The notes under the pieces were generated by a model, which did no database searches, had not been told where the DNA came from, and saw nothing but the letters and a program-made list of their open reading frames with translations. Source: Girardinichthys multiradiatus (taxonomy: Eukaryota > Chordata > Actinopteri > Cyprinodontiformes > Goodeidae). Taken from it: a stretch of DNA of 64,000 nt. The position numbers and the translations under genes are program-made. The stretch is from contig NC_061816.1 of the NCBI RefSeq assembly GCF_021462225.1, forward strand, positions 12,983,390 to 13,047,389, read 5' to 3'. Below are positions 21,984 to 32,939 of this stretch, piece by piece. Numbering within the stretch: position 1 is the stretch's first letter; every line of letters starts with the position of its first letter.

Positions 21984-24164
21984 TGAGTTAAAGCCTTTGC
22001 CAGTTTTTGTTTCATGTCAACCTGTAACCAATTCATTGCAAACTACTTTTATTTTGTAAGCCTGTAAAATAAACCATTTCTAACCTATTGTTCAGTTTGA
22101 CTCTCTTGGATAGTTACATTTGAGTAATTATGAACTTGAACAATAGAAAATGCTTCAATCTGAGATGTACTATTTATTATTTTACAGTATATAATACATG
22201 TGAAAGAAAAAATCACGTTGTCTGAGATCCTCTTTTATAGGAACAATGAACGTTTATCTCTTGATCCCCACAGTTTCATATGCCATGAAGAAGCTGTTCA
22301 CAAGACATTTTCAGATTTATACAAATCAGACCTGAGCCAGATAGATATTAATATTTTATTCCAATAATGATCCAACTGAGTCCATCACTTATTCCATTTA
22401 TTATTAATCACCAGCTCTGAAACCATGTCAAGTCACCTGCAAACCCTCTTACAAAATGCATGTGCTTTGATTAAAGTTCCGGTGCTCAACTCCTGCCATT
22501 CACTTTTAGTACATTTTACTTCCATTTGCAATTCCCACGTTCTTTCATTTTCCTAAATGCTGAAGTTGTCCCACTGAGCCAAAAAAGATATCACCAATAT
22601 AAGAGTAAGCATGCATGCATTTCCTCCTGGTCACAGGTGGTGGCACGCCCATAAATCAGAAAATTCTCTCTGCGACAGGAAGCCCAAAGGACATTAATCA
22701 TGGTATTAGATGAACCACCACACACATATTCACACACTACACAGCAGGGGCAAGAGCTGCTGGGACCCAGGAGCTTGACTTTCCCTTATAACTTATTCAT
22801 GCTTCAGGCTGTCATTCAGCACACCTGAGAAAAAAGTCAATTTTTTCCACAGTAGGAAATCTTATCCTAAGAAAGTAATGAAAAATAAACAAAACAAAAA
22901 AACATTTGGCTTAAACATACTGATTTGGACTGTTCAAACAATGGCTAAAGTATATTTTTGCCTAAACTAGGATGTAAATTTTGTTCGGCATTTCAGTTCG
23001 ATTGGGTTCATTTTGCGTTCACTAAATCATTTGCACGAGCATGGGGCACATCTTCTGGAAAAGTCACAATAATATAAATCTCATTTAAAAAGGGCAAAAA
23101 TCATGACTTTTACAATATTTCCTTTTCTGATGTGTTCAGGCATGTAGCTAATGATAATTATCCATTTCCAAAAACCAAACTAAACAAATGTGTAAACAAA
23201 CAACAATGATAAAAAGTAAACAAAAGGCAGACAAGGAAATTGTTCAGTTCTTTCAGCAGTGGCACCGTCATCGGGGGTCCAGAGGGGTCCGTGGCATTGG
23301 CCACCCCAGTGGACCTCCCAGCTGTGGTAAGCTGTTGATTAAAGGTAGCTTCAAAGAATAACTAAAGTTAGCCCTGCTTATATAATGTTTTGATGTGCTT
23401 GTTTGTACTTGTAGTGTTCTGTCTCTTTAAATTATCGCCATTTGAGCCTTCCGCCTAGTACCATGTATAACACAGTGAGGAGGATGAGCCCGGTGATCTG
23501 TATAAGGCAGAGTTCTTCATGCACTGCAGAGGGCTGCAGCAAGTACAATCCAGCTTGTGAGTTAAAGTAATTTGCTTAGCATTTTCTGTCTGATGAAAGT
23601 CCAATGGTGTCTGTCAGTTGCGTTGCTGGGTCTAATATGTTCACTTTGAAACGTATGAAACCATCTATATGTATATTTACGCACATATGTGGTATTTTAG
23701 CTCTTATGCTGACTCAAGCTAGCTGCATTCCAGGGTTATTTCTAGCTGGCCAGTGATTTAATGAAATATATTAAACACACAGGCTGTTAAAAAAAAGTCT
23801 TAAAATGTTTTAGTATTGTTCTGATGACCCTAGCTTTAAAACATAACACATTGATGATTGTTGGCTCTAGATAATATAGCAACTTTCCTTAAACTCCTTA
23901 GTACATTTTCAAAGCTTGGCTAGCTTTTAACCTTGGCTAAAAAGAAAACACAGTTTTATGCATCACTACACCCTATTTTGCCCTTTCCAAAATGGCAGAT
24001 GAATGTTACCTTTCACTGGATGAGAATGTTATTATAACAAATTTATGCAGGGGTGCTGGAAATAGCATATCAGCATAAAGATAAGTTTGACTCCGAGAGC
24101 CAGAGAGCTGCTTTTTCTCAGCAAGTAGTTTCTTATATGAACCAGACATACTCTGTTTTCAGAA
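21984..24164. other. no gene recognised; one GC-rich block with splice-like borders
   Basis: Mostly AT-rich noncoding DNA. A 70-nt block at 23257-23326 is described separately. TGTATAAGGC at about 23498 is TATA-like, but no downstream exon is evident. Confidence 0.45.
23257..23326 (+). other. GC-rich block flanked by splice-like signals
   Basis: TTCTTTCAG precedes it (CAGCAG, a tandem acceptor) and GTAAGC follows it. One frame is open and fairly protein-like (SGTVIGGPEGSVALATPVDL). However, GGCATTGGCCACCCCAGTGG resembles blocks I associate with fish interspersed repeats, so a repeat origin is at least as likely as an exon. Confidence 0.2.
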
Positions 24165-24950
24165 GCATTGAGACACCCCCCAATATCATTAAATTCAGTA
24201 GATCCAACCACTTCAATGGCCCCAGGTGTAGTCAACAACTACAACACCAAACTTCATGTGGTCTTTGGATAAAGTTAAGAACATTGTGTACAAAGCTTTA
24301 TGAAATGGGTTTAAGTTTGCCAAGCAGATATATTCATGACAAGGTGCAATCCAGTGTCTGATGCAGCTGTGTAAAACTCCTCGACACTGGACTCTATAGA
24401 AGAAGATAAGTGTGCTCTGGAGTTACAAATCGCCTTTCTCTGTCTCCCAATCTGATAGGAGTCTGGGTTCAGCAGTTGCCAGGTGAATGGCAATTGCCTG
24501 ATCACATGTTTGATGCAGAGGGGATTATGGTGTGGTGCTGTTTTTGAGGAAATGGGCTCAGTCTCTTGGTTACAGTCAAAGGAACTCAGTGGTGCAGCAT
24601 ACCATTTTGAACAATTTTGATCATGTAGGAAGAGCTTGGGAACGTCTCCTAGAGTTAATCCATGACCTTGCACCAGGGCAACAAGCAAAGTCCATAAGGA
24701 CATGGATGAGCAAGTTTGGAATAATGAAATTGGCCTGGAAAATGTTTAGACCTCAACAAAACGGAGCAGCATTGGAATGAGTGATAGTGGAGACTGCGAG
24801 CAAGGCCATCTTGTCCAACATCAGTGCCTGACCTCTCCTATGCTCTCCTGGAAGTATGGTTAAACATTCCCATAACATACTCCTAAATCTTGTGTGCAGC
24901 CTTCACATAATAGTCAATATCACTTTTAAGGATCAGTAATCACATATGAT
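24165..24950 (+). mobile_element. Tc1-type transposon fossil (family C)
   Basis: The left part (GATCCAACCACTTCAATGGCCCCAGGTG, read in two pieces) matches the upstream region of a common fish Tc1. The first half of the transposase is then skipped, and decayed coding sequence follows: AACTTCATGTGGTCTTTGGA, CACTGGACTCTATAGAAGAA, GGGATTATGGTGTGGTGCTG, ACATGGATGAGCAAGTTTGG and GAGACTGCGAGCAAGGCCAT. The order matches a Tc1 transposase catalytic region on the plus strand, but stops and frameshifts interrupt it and the Glu-containing region is lost. The outer limits are approximate. Confidence 0.75.
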
Positions 24951-25183
24951 CATGTCGCATATTCCTATAATTAAGAAACACAAACTCAGTGTTTAGACAT
25001 TGGCTGAATCGCATTAATTTAAAATAGTTTTGGAAATTAATCACTATTAACTACTTAGGGTTTAAAAGGAGATGAACAGGTATTAACATCATGGGTAAAG
25101 CACAAACGCCAATTGTTTTCAGAAAGACATGCATTTTTGATACACAACGTGCTGTGAATAACTCTTTGCTATGTGTCACAATA

Positions 25184-26604
25184 CAGTGTTTTAAATGATG
25201 AAACAAATTTTAATATCAGAAAAAGATAACTCAAGGAAATAAAAAAGAACATCTCCGTTGATGATTTTCTTAAGGGAAACAGGCTATCCAAACTAACCTG
25301 GCCCTATGTGAAAAAGTAACAGTTGTTAAATCATGAATTAAGCATGATTTCCCAAATATTTGTTCCACTTCACCAGCTGCACCCAGGCCTGATTTCTGCC
25401 AGACCTCTAATATCAAGAAATGACTTAAATACAACCTGTCTGATGGTAGCACATGGGTAACGCTACATGAACAGAAGCTACAGTCCTTGATGCAGCTGTC
25501 AGAGGTTCGAGTCCCAGCCTGTTGACCTGCATGTCTTCCCCTCTCTCTCTCCACCTGATTTCCTGTTGGTCACCTTACCAAATAAAGGCCACTTGTGCCA
25601 CAGAATACAAAATAAAAAATAGAACCTGTCTGCAGCATAAAATAGGCTAAAAGATTTTAAAATGGGCCAAGAAACAAAGTCAGTGACATTCTCTGGTTTG
25701 GAAATGGTTGCAAATCAATTTCTAAAACCTCAATACTCTACTGAACCATAGTAAGAATAGTTATCCTCTAATGGAGAAAACGTGGAAGATTGGTCAACCC
25801 CAGTAAAGGGTTCACTAGAATTTTCGTAACGTTTATACAAAAGGACAACTCCTTCTCAACAACTCAGAGCAACATCTAAAGCTCTGCATGCTTCATTTCC
25901 CTCAGTTAAGGTCACTTTTCATGAAATAAAAGTGAGAAAGAGACATGCAAAAAGGGCATCCATGGCAGAGTTTAAAGGTAAAAACATCTGCTGACTAAAG
26001 AAAACACAAACGCCTGTTTCTCATTTTCCAAAAACTATTTTCATGAACCCCAATAAATATAAACATTCAGTAGACAAGCTTTAGACGAAGGCAGAACTTT
26101 CTGGCAGATAGTTGTTCTGTTAGATCTGGCCTAAAAATAGCAAAGCATTTCAGGAAAAGATTATCATGCTAATTAGCCAAATATAGTGATGTTAGTGTTG
26201 GTGTGGGATTGTTTTGCCGATTTAGGACCTTGACACGTGGCTGTATTTAATGGAATATGAATTGTTCTCCACCAGAAAATCCTAAACCAGAATATTTACA
26301 TCTCAGTTTGTGACCTTAGACTCAAGTGCACTTGGGTTACAACAATTGGAAGTAAACCATTAGGTCCTCCTATGAATGGCAAAACTAAATGAACATTTCA
26401 GAATGGTCTAGTCAATGTTTGGCCACCTTTTTCCCTTAATAAAGTTAAATTAACAATTGAAAACTGTTTCTTGAATTGACTCTGGTTCTTTGTCTATATA
26501 AAAATTTGTCTTATCTAAGACATTTAAGTGAGACAAAGATAAAAACGGAAGAATTGAGTAATTTTTTTTAATGTGTGATTTTATGACAAACCTTCACAGT
26601 GTTG
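25184..26604 (+). mobile_element. Tc1-type transposon fossil (family B) carrying a SINE
   Basis: The ends are CAGTG (25184) and its complement CACTG-like at 26596-26604, each next to TA. Inside lies CTGGCCCTATGTGAAAAAGT and, at 25905-26030, decayed transposase sequence (CAGTTAAGGTCACTTTTCAT, AAAAGGGCATCCATGGCAGA). After about 26100 the coding region is hardly recognisable. It ends with the TIR-proximal CATTTAAGTGAGACAAAGAT block. A tRNA-SINE with a 10-bp target duplication is inserted at 25443-25622. Confidence 0.75.
25443..25622 (+). mobile_element. tRNA-derived SINE inserted in the Tc1 fossil
   Basis: It has a perfect RNA polymerase III B box (GGTTCGAGTCC, 25504-25514) in a decayed tRNA-like head, a CTGCATGTCTTCCCC pyrimidine-rich body and the family 3' end AATAAAGGCCACTTGTGCCA followed by an A-rich tail. 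It is flanked by AACCTGTCTG at 25433-25442 and 25623-25632. Removing the SINE restores the Tc1 sequence. Other copies: 53491-53697 (+) and 57760-57943 (-). The shared 3' tail suggests a LINE partner, which I cannot name. Confidence 0.88.
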
Positions 26605-26606
26605 TA

Positions 26607-28021
26607 GGTTGAAATATAGAGTTGGAGATTCTTTAGTTATGTCTTTAAAAATGTACAGGATGTCCCTGATCCATATGAGTATTAAGTAAAAGTGTACTTT
26701 TAAACGTTGGAAATCACATGTGGCTCACATTTTTTTCTGGCTTTCCTGACCTTGATAAAGGTATATCATTATTCGAAGCCTTTTTTCATTGCCTAGAGTA
26801 TGATGTTGGCAATATACAGGCTGAAAACCACATAATTTTACACTCAATAAAAGGTGATTATTAAGATGCACAAGTTATTAGATAGTGTAATTAAGGTTTC
26901 CAGTCAGTCACAGTTAAATCTAATCTGCCTCAGTCTCTCTGCAGCATATCACATTTGGAATACCCTGCACTGCAACAAGGGAAAGGCTCGTTTAAATATA
27001 CCTTACCATTACCATTAAGAGACCAAAACCTCCACGTCTATCCTTGCAATATGAAACACTGCTGCTCATTTATAAAGCTAACATTTCAGGGTGTTATATG
27101 TGGGTTTGGGGTCTGAACCCTATCCCAGCAATATTCTTTAAAACATACTGTAATTTGAAAAAAACAATAAAGAATCACTGTTCAGTAAAGAGTAATTCAG
27201 TTTGTTTTCACCTGTCAATATGTCAAGTTTCAGATTTGAAAGACTATGTAAAAAGACCCCGTATTTGTTAAAACACAATAATAGCCCTTAAGAGTGCACC
27301 CTGACAAACCTGGGCAGTGAACCTGTAACACCTTTATCACAAAACCACTCCTACTCCCTTTTGAGAATGTATAGGCCAAGACAAACAACAGCACTCATAC
27401 TGGTGAAGATCAATTATGAAACAGAAATTAAAAACATACATTACTGATACAGTTTTTGAATCAAATTACAGTTTTTGATAGACAAACACGTTGAAATCTA
27501 GGCTGGTGCCTGTGTGGGGCATGTTTTCACTGTGCATGTAAGGGTTCTCTGAAGGTCAGGATTCCTTCCACAGTCATAAACCATACAGATTAGGGTTAGT
27601 TGGTGACTCTAAATTACCCTTAGGTAAGTGTGTGTGCATGGGTATGTTGGCCCTTTGGTGGTCTGGCAACAAATCCAGGATGTCCTCTTCTTCAAATAAG
27701 TTGCCTGTTCATGCCTAAAAGATTAAACGTCAATAAAACGTTGTTTACTAAGAATTTATCTCTGTTTCTAAGAGTCAGAGTGAGACCAGCATTTCTGCAT
27801 CATGTGAAAGGTTCTTTACAATTGTGACTCTGGCACTAAAACCTTTATGAGTTACCCTCAAAGGCATGTCTTTAAATCTGCAGATGGAAATTTGATCACC
27901 TAGATGATCAACTAGATGAAAGGAACAGGGATGATGTGCAACAATCCCGGTTGAAATCTGCTGAAAAGCTTTAGCTAGACTACTTTTTTTGTAACAGCGC
28001 AGTACATAACTACAAAATATA
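26607..28021. other. no gene; one decayed interspersed repeat
   Basis: Noncoding DNA except for a decayed copy of the fish interspersed repeat at about 27505-27690 on the opposite orientation (CTTCCACAGTCATAAACCAT, GGTTAGTTGGTGACTCTAAA, GGTGGTCTGGCAAC). Confidence 0.5.
27505..27690. repeat. decayed fish interspersed repeat (reverse orientation)
   Basis: CTTCCACAGTCATAAACCAT, TAGGGTTAGTTGGTGACTCT and TAAATTACCCTTAGGTAAGT, followed by a GTGTGTG stretch and a CCTTTGGTGGTCTGGCAAC core, follow in order the reverse orientation of the repeat at 3589/4780 and 9050/10742. It is highly diverged. Confidence 0.5.
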
Positions 28022-28156
28022 TACTGCCTTTTGTCAGGATCTGTGCTTTGTCTCTTTGTTTGGTGCTGTTACTGTGCTTAGCCCCTAGATGGCGTGGAAC
28101 CTGGAGGAGAGGTGACAGGTGTTCATCATTTCCTTGATTACCTACTGAGGAGTATA

Positions 28157-29766
28157 CAGGTCCTTCTCAAAATATTAGCATATTGTGATAAAGTTCATTA
28201 TTTTCCATAATGTCATGATGAAAATTTAACATTCATATATTTTAGATTCATTGCACACTAACTGAAATATTTCAGGTCTTTTATTGTCTTAATACGGATG
28301 ATTTTGGCATACAGCTCATGAAAACCCAAAATTCCTATCTCACAAAATTAGCATATTTCATCCGACCAATAAAAGAAAAGTGTTTTTAATACAAAAAACG
28401 TCAACCTTCAAATAATCATGTACAGTTATGCACTCAATACTTGGTCGGGAATCCTTTTGCAGAAATGACTGCTTCAATGCGGCGTGGCATGGAGGCCATC
28501 AGCCTGTGGCACAGCTGAGGTCTTATGGAGGCCCAGGATGCTTCGATAGCGGCCTTTAGCTCATCCAGAGTGTTGGGTCTTGAGTCTCTCAACGTTCTGT
28601 TCACAATATCCCACAAATTCTCTATGGGGTTCAGGTCAGGAGAGTTGGCAGGCCAATTGAGCACAGTGATACCATGGTCAGTAAACCATTTACCAGTGGT
28701 TTTGGCACTGTGAGCAGGTGCCAGGTCGTGCTGAAAAATGAAATCTTCATCTCCATAAAGCTTTTCAGCAGATGGAAGCATGAAGTGCTCCAAAATCTCC
28801 TGATAGCTAGCTGCATTGACCCTGCCCTTGATAAAACACAGTGGACCAACACCAGCAGCTGACACGGCACCCCAGACCATCACTGACTGTGGGTACTTGA
28901 CACTGAACTTCTGGCGTTTTGGCATTTCCTTCTCCCCAGTCTTCCTCCAGACTCTGGTACCTTGATTTCCGAATGACATGCAGAATTTGCTTTCATCCGA
29001 AAAAAGTACTTTGGACCATTGAGCAACAGTCCAGTGCTGCTTCTCTGTAGCCCAGGTCAGGCGCTTCTGCCGCTGTTTCTGGTTCAAAAGTGGCTTGACC
29101 TGGGGAATGCGGCACCTGTAGCCCATTTCCTGCACATGCCTGTGCACGGTGTCTCTGGATGTTTCTACTCCAGACTCAGTCCACTGCTTCCGCAGGTTCC
29201 CCAAGGTCTGGAATCGGCCCTTCTCCACAATCTTCCTCAGGGTCCGGTCTCCTCTTCTCGTTGTGCAGCGTTTTCTGCCACACTTTTTCCTTCCCACAGA
29301 CTTCCCACTGAGGTGCCTTGATACAGCACTCTGGGAACAGCCTATTCGTTCAGAAATTTCTTTCTGTGTCTTACCCTCTTGCTTGAGGGTGTCAATAGTG
29401 GCCTTCTGGACAGCAGTCAGGTCGGCAGTCTTACCCATGATTGGGGTTTTGAGTGATGAACCAGGCTGGGAGTTTTAAAGGCCTCAGGAATCTTTTGCAG
29501 GTGTTTAGAGTTAACTCGTTGATTCAGATGATTAGGTTCATAGCTCGTTTAGAGACCCTTTTAATGATGTGCTAATTTTGTGAGATAGGAATTTTGGGTT
29601 TTCATGAGCTGTATGCCAAAATCATCCGTATTAAGACAATAAAAGACCTGAAATATTTCAGTTACTGTGCAATGAATCTAAAATATATGAATGTTACATT
29701 TTCATCATGACATTATGGAAAATAATGAACTTTATCACAATATGCTAATATTTTGAGAAGGACCTG
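28157..29766 (-). mobile_element. young Tc1-type transposon, copy 2 (1610 bp, structurally complete)
   Basis: The 200-bp terminal inverted repeats occupy 28157-28356 and 29567-29766, with TA on both sides (28155-28156, 29767-29768). It has the full 1610-bp length and an uninterrupted 334-codon transposase on the minus strand. It sits inside a solo LTR, so it is the youngest layer of a three-level nest. Confidence 0.96.
28434..29438 (-). CDS. Tc1-type transposase, apparently intact
   Basis: This 334-residue protein should bind the ends of its own element in the nucleus and move it by DNA cut-and-paste into TA sites. The N-terminal helix-turn-helix (about 12-45, QKEISERIGCSQSAVSRHLS) and the basic GRKKCGRKR stretch (49-57) are followed by a second DNA-binding helix region to about 115. 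The catalytic core has Asp148 in LFSDESKF, Asp238 in FQHDLAPAH and Glu273 in NPIENLWD. Exactly 34 residues separate the last two, as in DD34E Tc1 enzymes. The end FPTKY is normal. It differs from copy 3 at about a dozen positions (for example VNRTLRD for VKRTLRD). The start is the first ATG after a TTTAAAA box in the element. Of the four copies, this is the only one with full length and a complete triad. Whether it is expressed cannot be told. Confidence 0.95.
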   Translation of the reverse strand: MGKTADLTAVQKATIDTLKQEGKTQKEISERIGCSQSAVSRHLSGKSVGRKKCGRKRCTTRRGDRTLRKIVEKGRFQTLGNLRKQWTESGVETSRDTVHRHVQEMGYRCRIPQVKPLLNQKQRQKRLTWATEKQHWTVAQWSKVLFSDESKFCMSFGNQGTRVWRKTGEKEMPKRQKFSVKYPQSVMVWGAVSAAGVGPLCFIKGRVNAASYQEILEHFMLPSAEKLYGDEDFIFQHDLAPAHSAKTTGKWFTDHGITVLNWPANSPDLNPIENLWDIVNRTLRDSRPNTLDELKAAIEASWASIRPQLCHRLMASMPRRIEAVISAKGFPTKY

Positions 29767-30925
29767 TATTAGGAGGAGGCTGTCAGCAACTCACTGCCAG
29801 AGGGTTGTCCCTTAGTGGTACAGCTCAAGCCACATTTTCTTGTCTTGTTCCTTGCCTTGACTTCTAGTAATTTGTATTTGTCACCCTGCAGGATTACCAG
29901 AACCTGACCTTGTTTTTTCGTGTGGAACTCTGCCTGGATTTACCACTTCTGGAAAGAAGCTATCTTGCTCCATGAACAAAGACTCAAATCTCTTGGACCT
30001 CACCGGTTGGCAGCCTCCTGAATTATTCACTCCTTGGATTCCATTCAAGAACCCCGTCCACCCTCCTTCTTCCACTGCACCCACTTCTGAAAAAACCCTG
30101 GACCATCTAATCATCCTGGCACTCCATTATCCTCCTTCATCTGTCTCACGGGTAAACAACTAGGTCTCTCTGTCCTCTAACCCCCTGGCGGATCTTTCCA
30201 TCAACCCAGTAAGGCTAAATAATTATTTTGTAGTTTTTGACCCTGAGTATTTCCTGCTTACCATCCTGTTTATTTTACAGTTGGTTTCCCGGTTCCAGTT
30301 TCCCTGCCCACACCACTGCACTGTAAATAAACACTTTACTGAAAAACTTTGTCTCCTGAATTGCTTTCTGCATGTGGGTCAAATCCGTTAAAACCAATAT
30401 GACACCTTTGCTTTTAAAAGTTTTCATAGCCTTTGAATTTTATTCAATTTTTGACTTGACATCAAGCTTTAGTGTATTTTATCGGGATTTTATGTGATGG
30501 ATCAACAAAAAACTAGTGCATAGTTAAATAAAAGTGGAAGGAAATTGATGAATATTTCAGTTTTATTACATATAAAATTCTAAAGTGTAGCATGCACTTC
30601 AATTCCTAGTGCAACCACCTTTGACAATCTGGTTGTAGCTCTTGCTGTATTTGTGGAGTACACCACAGAGTTGTTCTGTTAACAGCTTATCTTGCATACA
30701 CTGTGGATCTATGCTTTACTTCCATTATTCACTAATAAGGTGACATGCAAAAGACAATTGGTTGCACTGGATTTTATTGAGGGGCATAAGATTTCCCTTT
30801 TACTTTACAATTATGCCCAACTTTGTGCTTGTGAATCACATAATATGCTACCAAAATTCATTCAAGTTTGTGGTTCCAATGTGACAAGATGTAAAAGATG
30901 CTTTGGAAAATATATAACAGCATAT

Positions 30926-32647
30926 AAACCAACACTGAAAGCATATTTGACCATGCCTTTTTTTAGAAAACCATTGCTTATCCAAATATGGTGAGTGATA
31001 TTTATGATTGACCATATTTTAAGGTTTATATAGTTGTCATCTGATGCAACATGAAGCCGCTTCAGGCTGACAATAAGAGGTGATGATGTGACTCTGTTCA
31101 CAACAGTTTGTGGATATGTTTGGCATGCTAATGGCTAATGGTAATGCTGCCTGACATGTATACATGCATATGTGCAAATGCGTCTGTGTTTCAGTATGTT
31201 TATTGTAGACTGCCCATTCCTTGTCTGCAAATTTCTATTTGTGCCTTTGGGCTTTAAAAAACAAGCTTGTCTTGGTGTACAAGGACACGTTCACTGGCTA
31301 GGATGGGCTGCAGTGAATCTGAGCTCCAGAAAGATGTTAAGCTCTCAGAATTAAAAAGTGGGTTTAAATGTTTACACCATGTAAAACATAAGTTGCCATT
31401 ATACTCCAGATCCTTTTTTTTCCCTGTTGCAGTTATAATTTTACATTTGGATGATAATCATGCCTGTCCTAGAAGAGAAAGCAGCCCACAGGGTAAAAAC
31501 AGTCACAGCAACTGTTTATTCAGAGAACATTATGATTCACTATGACCTTTAGTTGCCTAACGCTTCTTATAAGGGACACAGAGGCATGAGCGAATCCAAA
31601 TATTTCCATAGATTGTCTGACCTCGGTTTGTGTTAGTGAGTCACAATGATCTTCTAAGACCATTTTCCTCTTTTTTTGATATATCTCAAACTTTGCTTTC
31701 CCTATTTCTCTCTACATCTGCTGTATGTCAGCTTCAGTTAGTCACACAGACAAACCAACTAAGTTTCAACTCTGGTTATTCAAAAAGTAAGAAACAGTAA
31801 CAAGAAATATTCCTTTTGGTTCTTGCAAGTTCTCCTAATTAGACCTCCTAAGACTTGTTTATCTCATGTGATCCTCCCTCCATTTTTTTTATCTGCCTCC
31901 ATCTGCTCCCTTCTTTAAACCTTTTTAGGGTATTTGTTTCTCCCAGAATAAACAGCTTATTCTCCAAAGGCTACTTGACAGCTTAAATCCTCTGCAAAAA
32001 CAAAACCAGAAAAAATGCTCTAAAATAGGGAACATAACTACCCTTTTCCCCCTCCTTAGTTCACTCTCAGCTTCAGGGACTAAGCATACTCATGTATCAG
32101 CTGTAGTTATTCCCGGTGCTGATTAAAACCAGACACTTCCTGACATGACTGTGACCCCATGCTGAAGAAGGCTAGAGGTCAGCTTGAAAGAAACTGTTAG
32201 GCGTTGTCCAGGCCGAGACTACAATGATATAGGATATTTTAGTATGTGTGAGTGACGGTTTCAAGATTTTTACGCCACAGTTGTAACCGTCTGATGACTA
32301 CAATACATGATACTTATCTGTAAATGTGTTGAATCTCTTAGTTGTAAAGATACCACATGAAGATGGAGCCAATTTGTTAGGTAGGTAAATACCATTCCAT
32401 GCAATGTCCTCCATATGTCCATTTAGATTTATTCAACCTGGACAGCTGGCGGAGAGCCATTTAAGACATTAAAGCCTTGGCGGTGTATCCGCACGAGTGC
32501 GAGGCAAATTCTTCAAATCTCAAGCTACCCCACTGTGCACATGCCCCCAGGAAAGGTTTTAAGTCGTAACCCTATCATCCTGAATCTCCATGATGGTCTT
32601 ACCCTGTGAGAGGAGGCACATTCTGCAGCATTCCACTCATTTCTGAT
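30926..32647. other. no gene recognised
   Basis: Noncoding DNA with short chance frames. A moderately GC-rich stretch at 32440-32640 (GGCGGTGTATCCGCACGAGT) has no coding frame that I recognise. Confidence 0.5.
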
Positions 32648-32665
32648 GGGGGGGGGGGGGGGGGG
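32648..32665. repeat. homopolymer of 18 G
   Basis: An uninterrupted run of G between TTCTGAT and TATATATG. Its exact length is unreliable in most sequencing. It could form a G-quadruplex, and the abrupt switch to (TA)n is striking. Confidence 0.9.
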
Positions 32666-32699
32666 TATATATGCTGGATATATAAATATACTTTATCAT

Positions 32700-32785
32700 T
32701 CTTCCTTTCATTATTTTCACTGTAGAGCACTTTGATCACCGTCTGGACATTTTAAAGTGCTATATAAATAAATGTTTGTTTGGTT
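32700..32785 (+). repeat. possible 3' tail of a fish SINE/LINE
   Basis: GTAGAGCACTTTGATCACCG and TTTTAAAGTGCTATATAAAT resemble the 'aaagcactttg...aaagtgctatataaataaa' ends found on several fish retroposons. No head or body is recognisable upstream. Confidence 0.35.
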
Positions 32786-32939
32786 TATTGAGTCATCGAG
32801 AATAGAGTTTTTGGCATTGTAAGCCTTAAACCACACATTCAAAATGACTAACTTTCCAAAGTATAATGCAATATACATACTGATCATACTGATACTGATC
32901 ATGCATACTGATGAAACTAAGTTTCCCATGTTCAACACA

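Larger units (their letters stand above)
28032..30404 (+). mobile_element. solo LTR (copy 2 of the family), interrupted by Tc1 copy 2
   Basis: Starts TGTCAGGA and ends ATATGACA, with a perfect 5-bp target duplication CCTTT (28027-28031 and 30405-30409). Without the inserted Tc1 and its TA duplicate it is about 761 bp, close to the 768 bp of the copy at 21211. It shares with that copy the AGGTGTTCATCA region, a 3' AATAAA (30326-30331) and GCATGTGGGTCAAATCC. No internal region is present. A CCCTAGATGGCG block near 28084 lies at the same relative place as CCTAGTAGGCGC in copy 1. Confidence 0.85.
28024..30925. mobile_element. internally deleted Tc1-type transposon (family E) hosting an LTR
   Basis: With the LTR removed, the left side reads TA-CTGCCTTT-GCTTTTAAAAG and continues into ATTTTATGTGATGGATCAAC and a short coding-side remnant near 30600-30640 (GTGCAACCACCTTTGACAAT). 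The right side carries AATTGGTTGCACTGGATTTT and then the complementary terminal block (GTGAATCACATAATATGCTA, GTTTGTGGTTCCAATGTGAC). Terminal inverted repeats are thus recognisable, but most of the transposase is gone. The right end is approximate. This looks like a deletion derivative of another Tc1 family, later hit by a retroelement. Confidence 0.65.

Noticed and set aside
25504..25514. tRNA-like B box as a possible tRNA gene
   Set aside because: The head lacks a foldable cloverleaf and is followed by a SINE body and A-rich tail with a target duplication, so it is a retroposon, not a tRNA gene.
32875..32915. Repeated CATACTGAT units as a possible CRISPR-like or satellite array
   Set aside because: The units are only about 9-12 bp, few and irregular. 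There is no spacer structure, and the context is eukaryotic.
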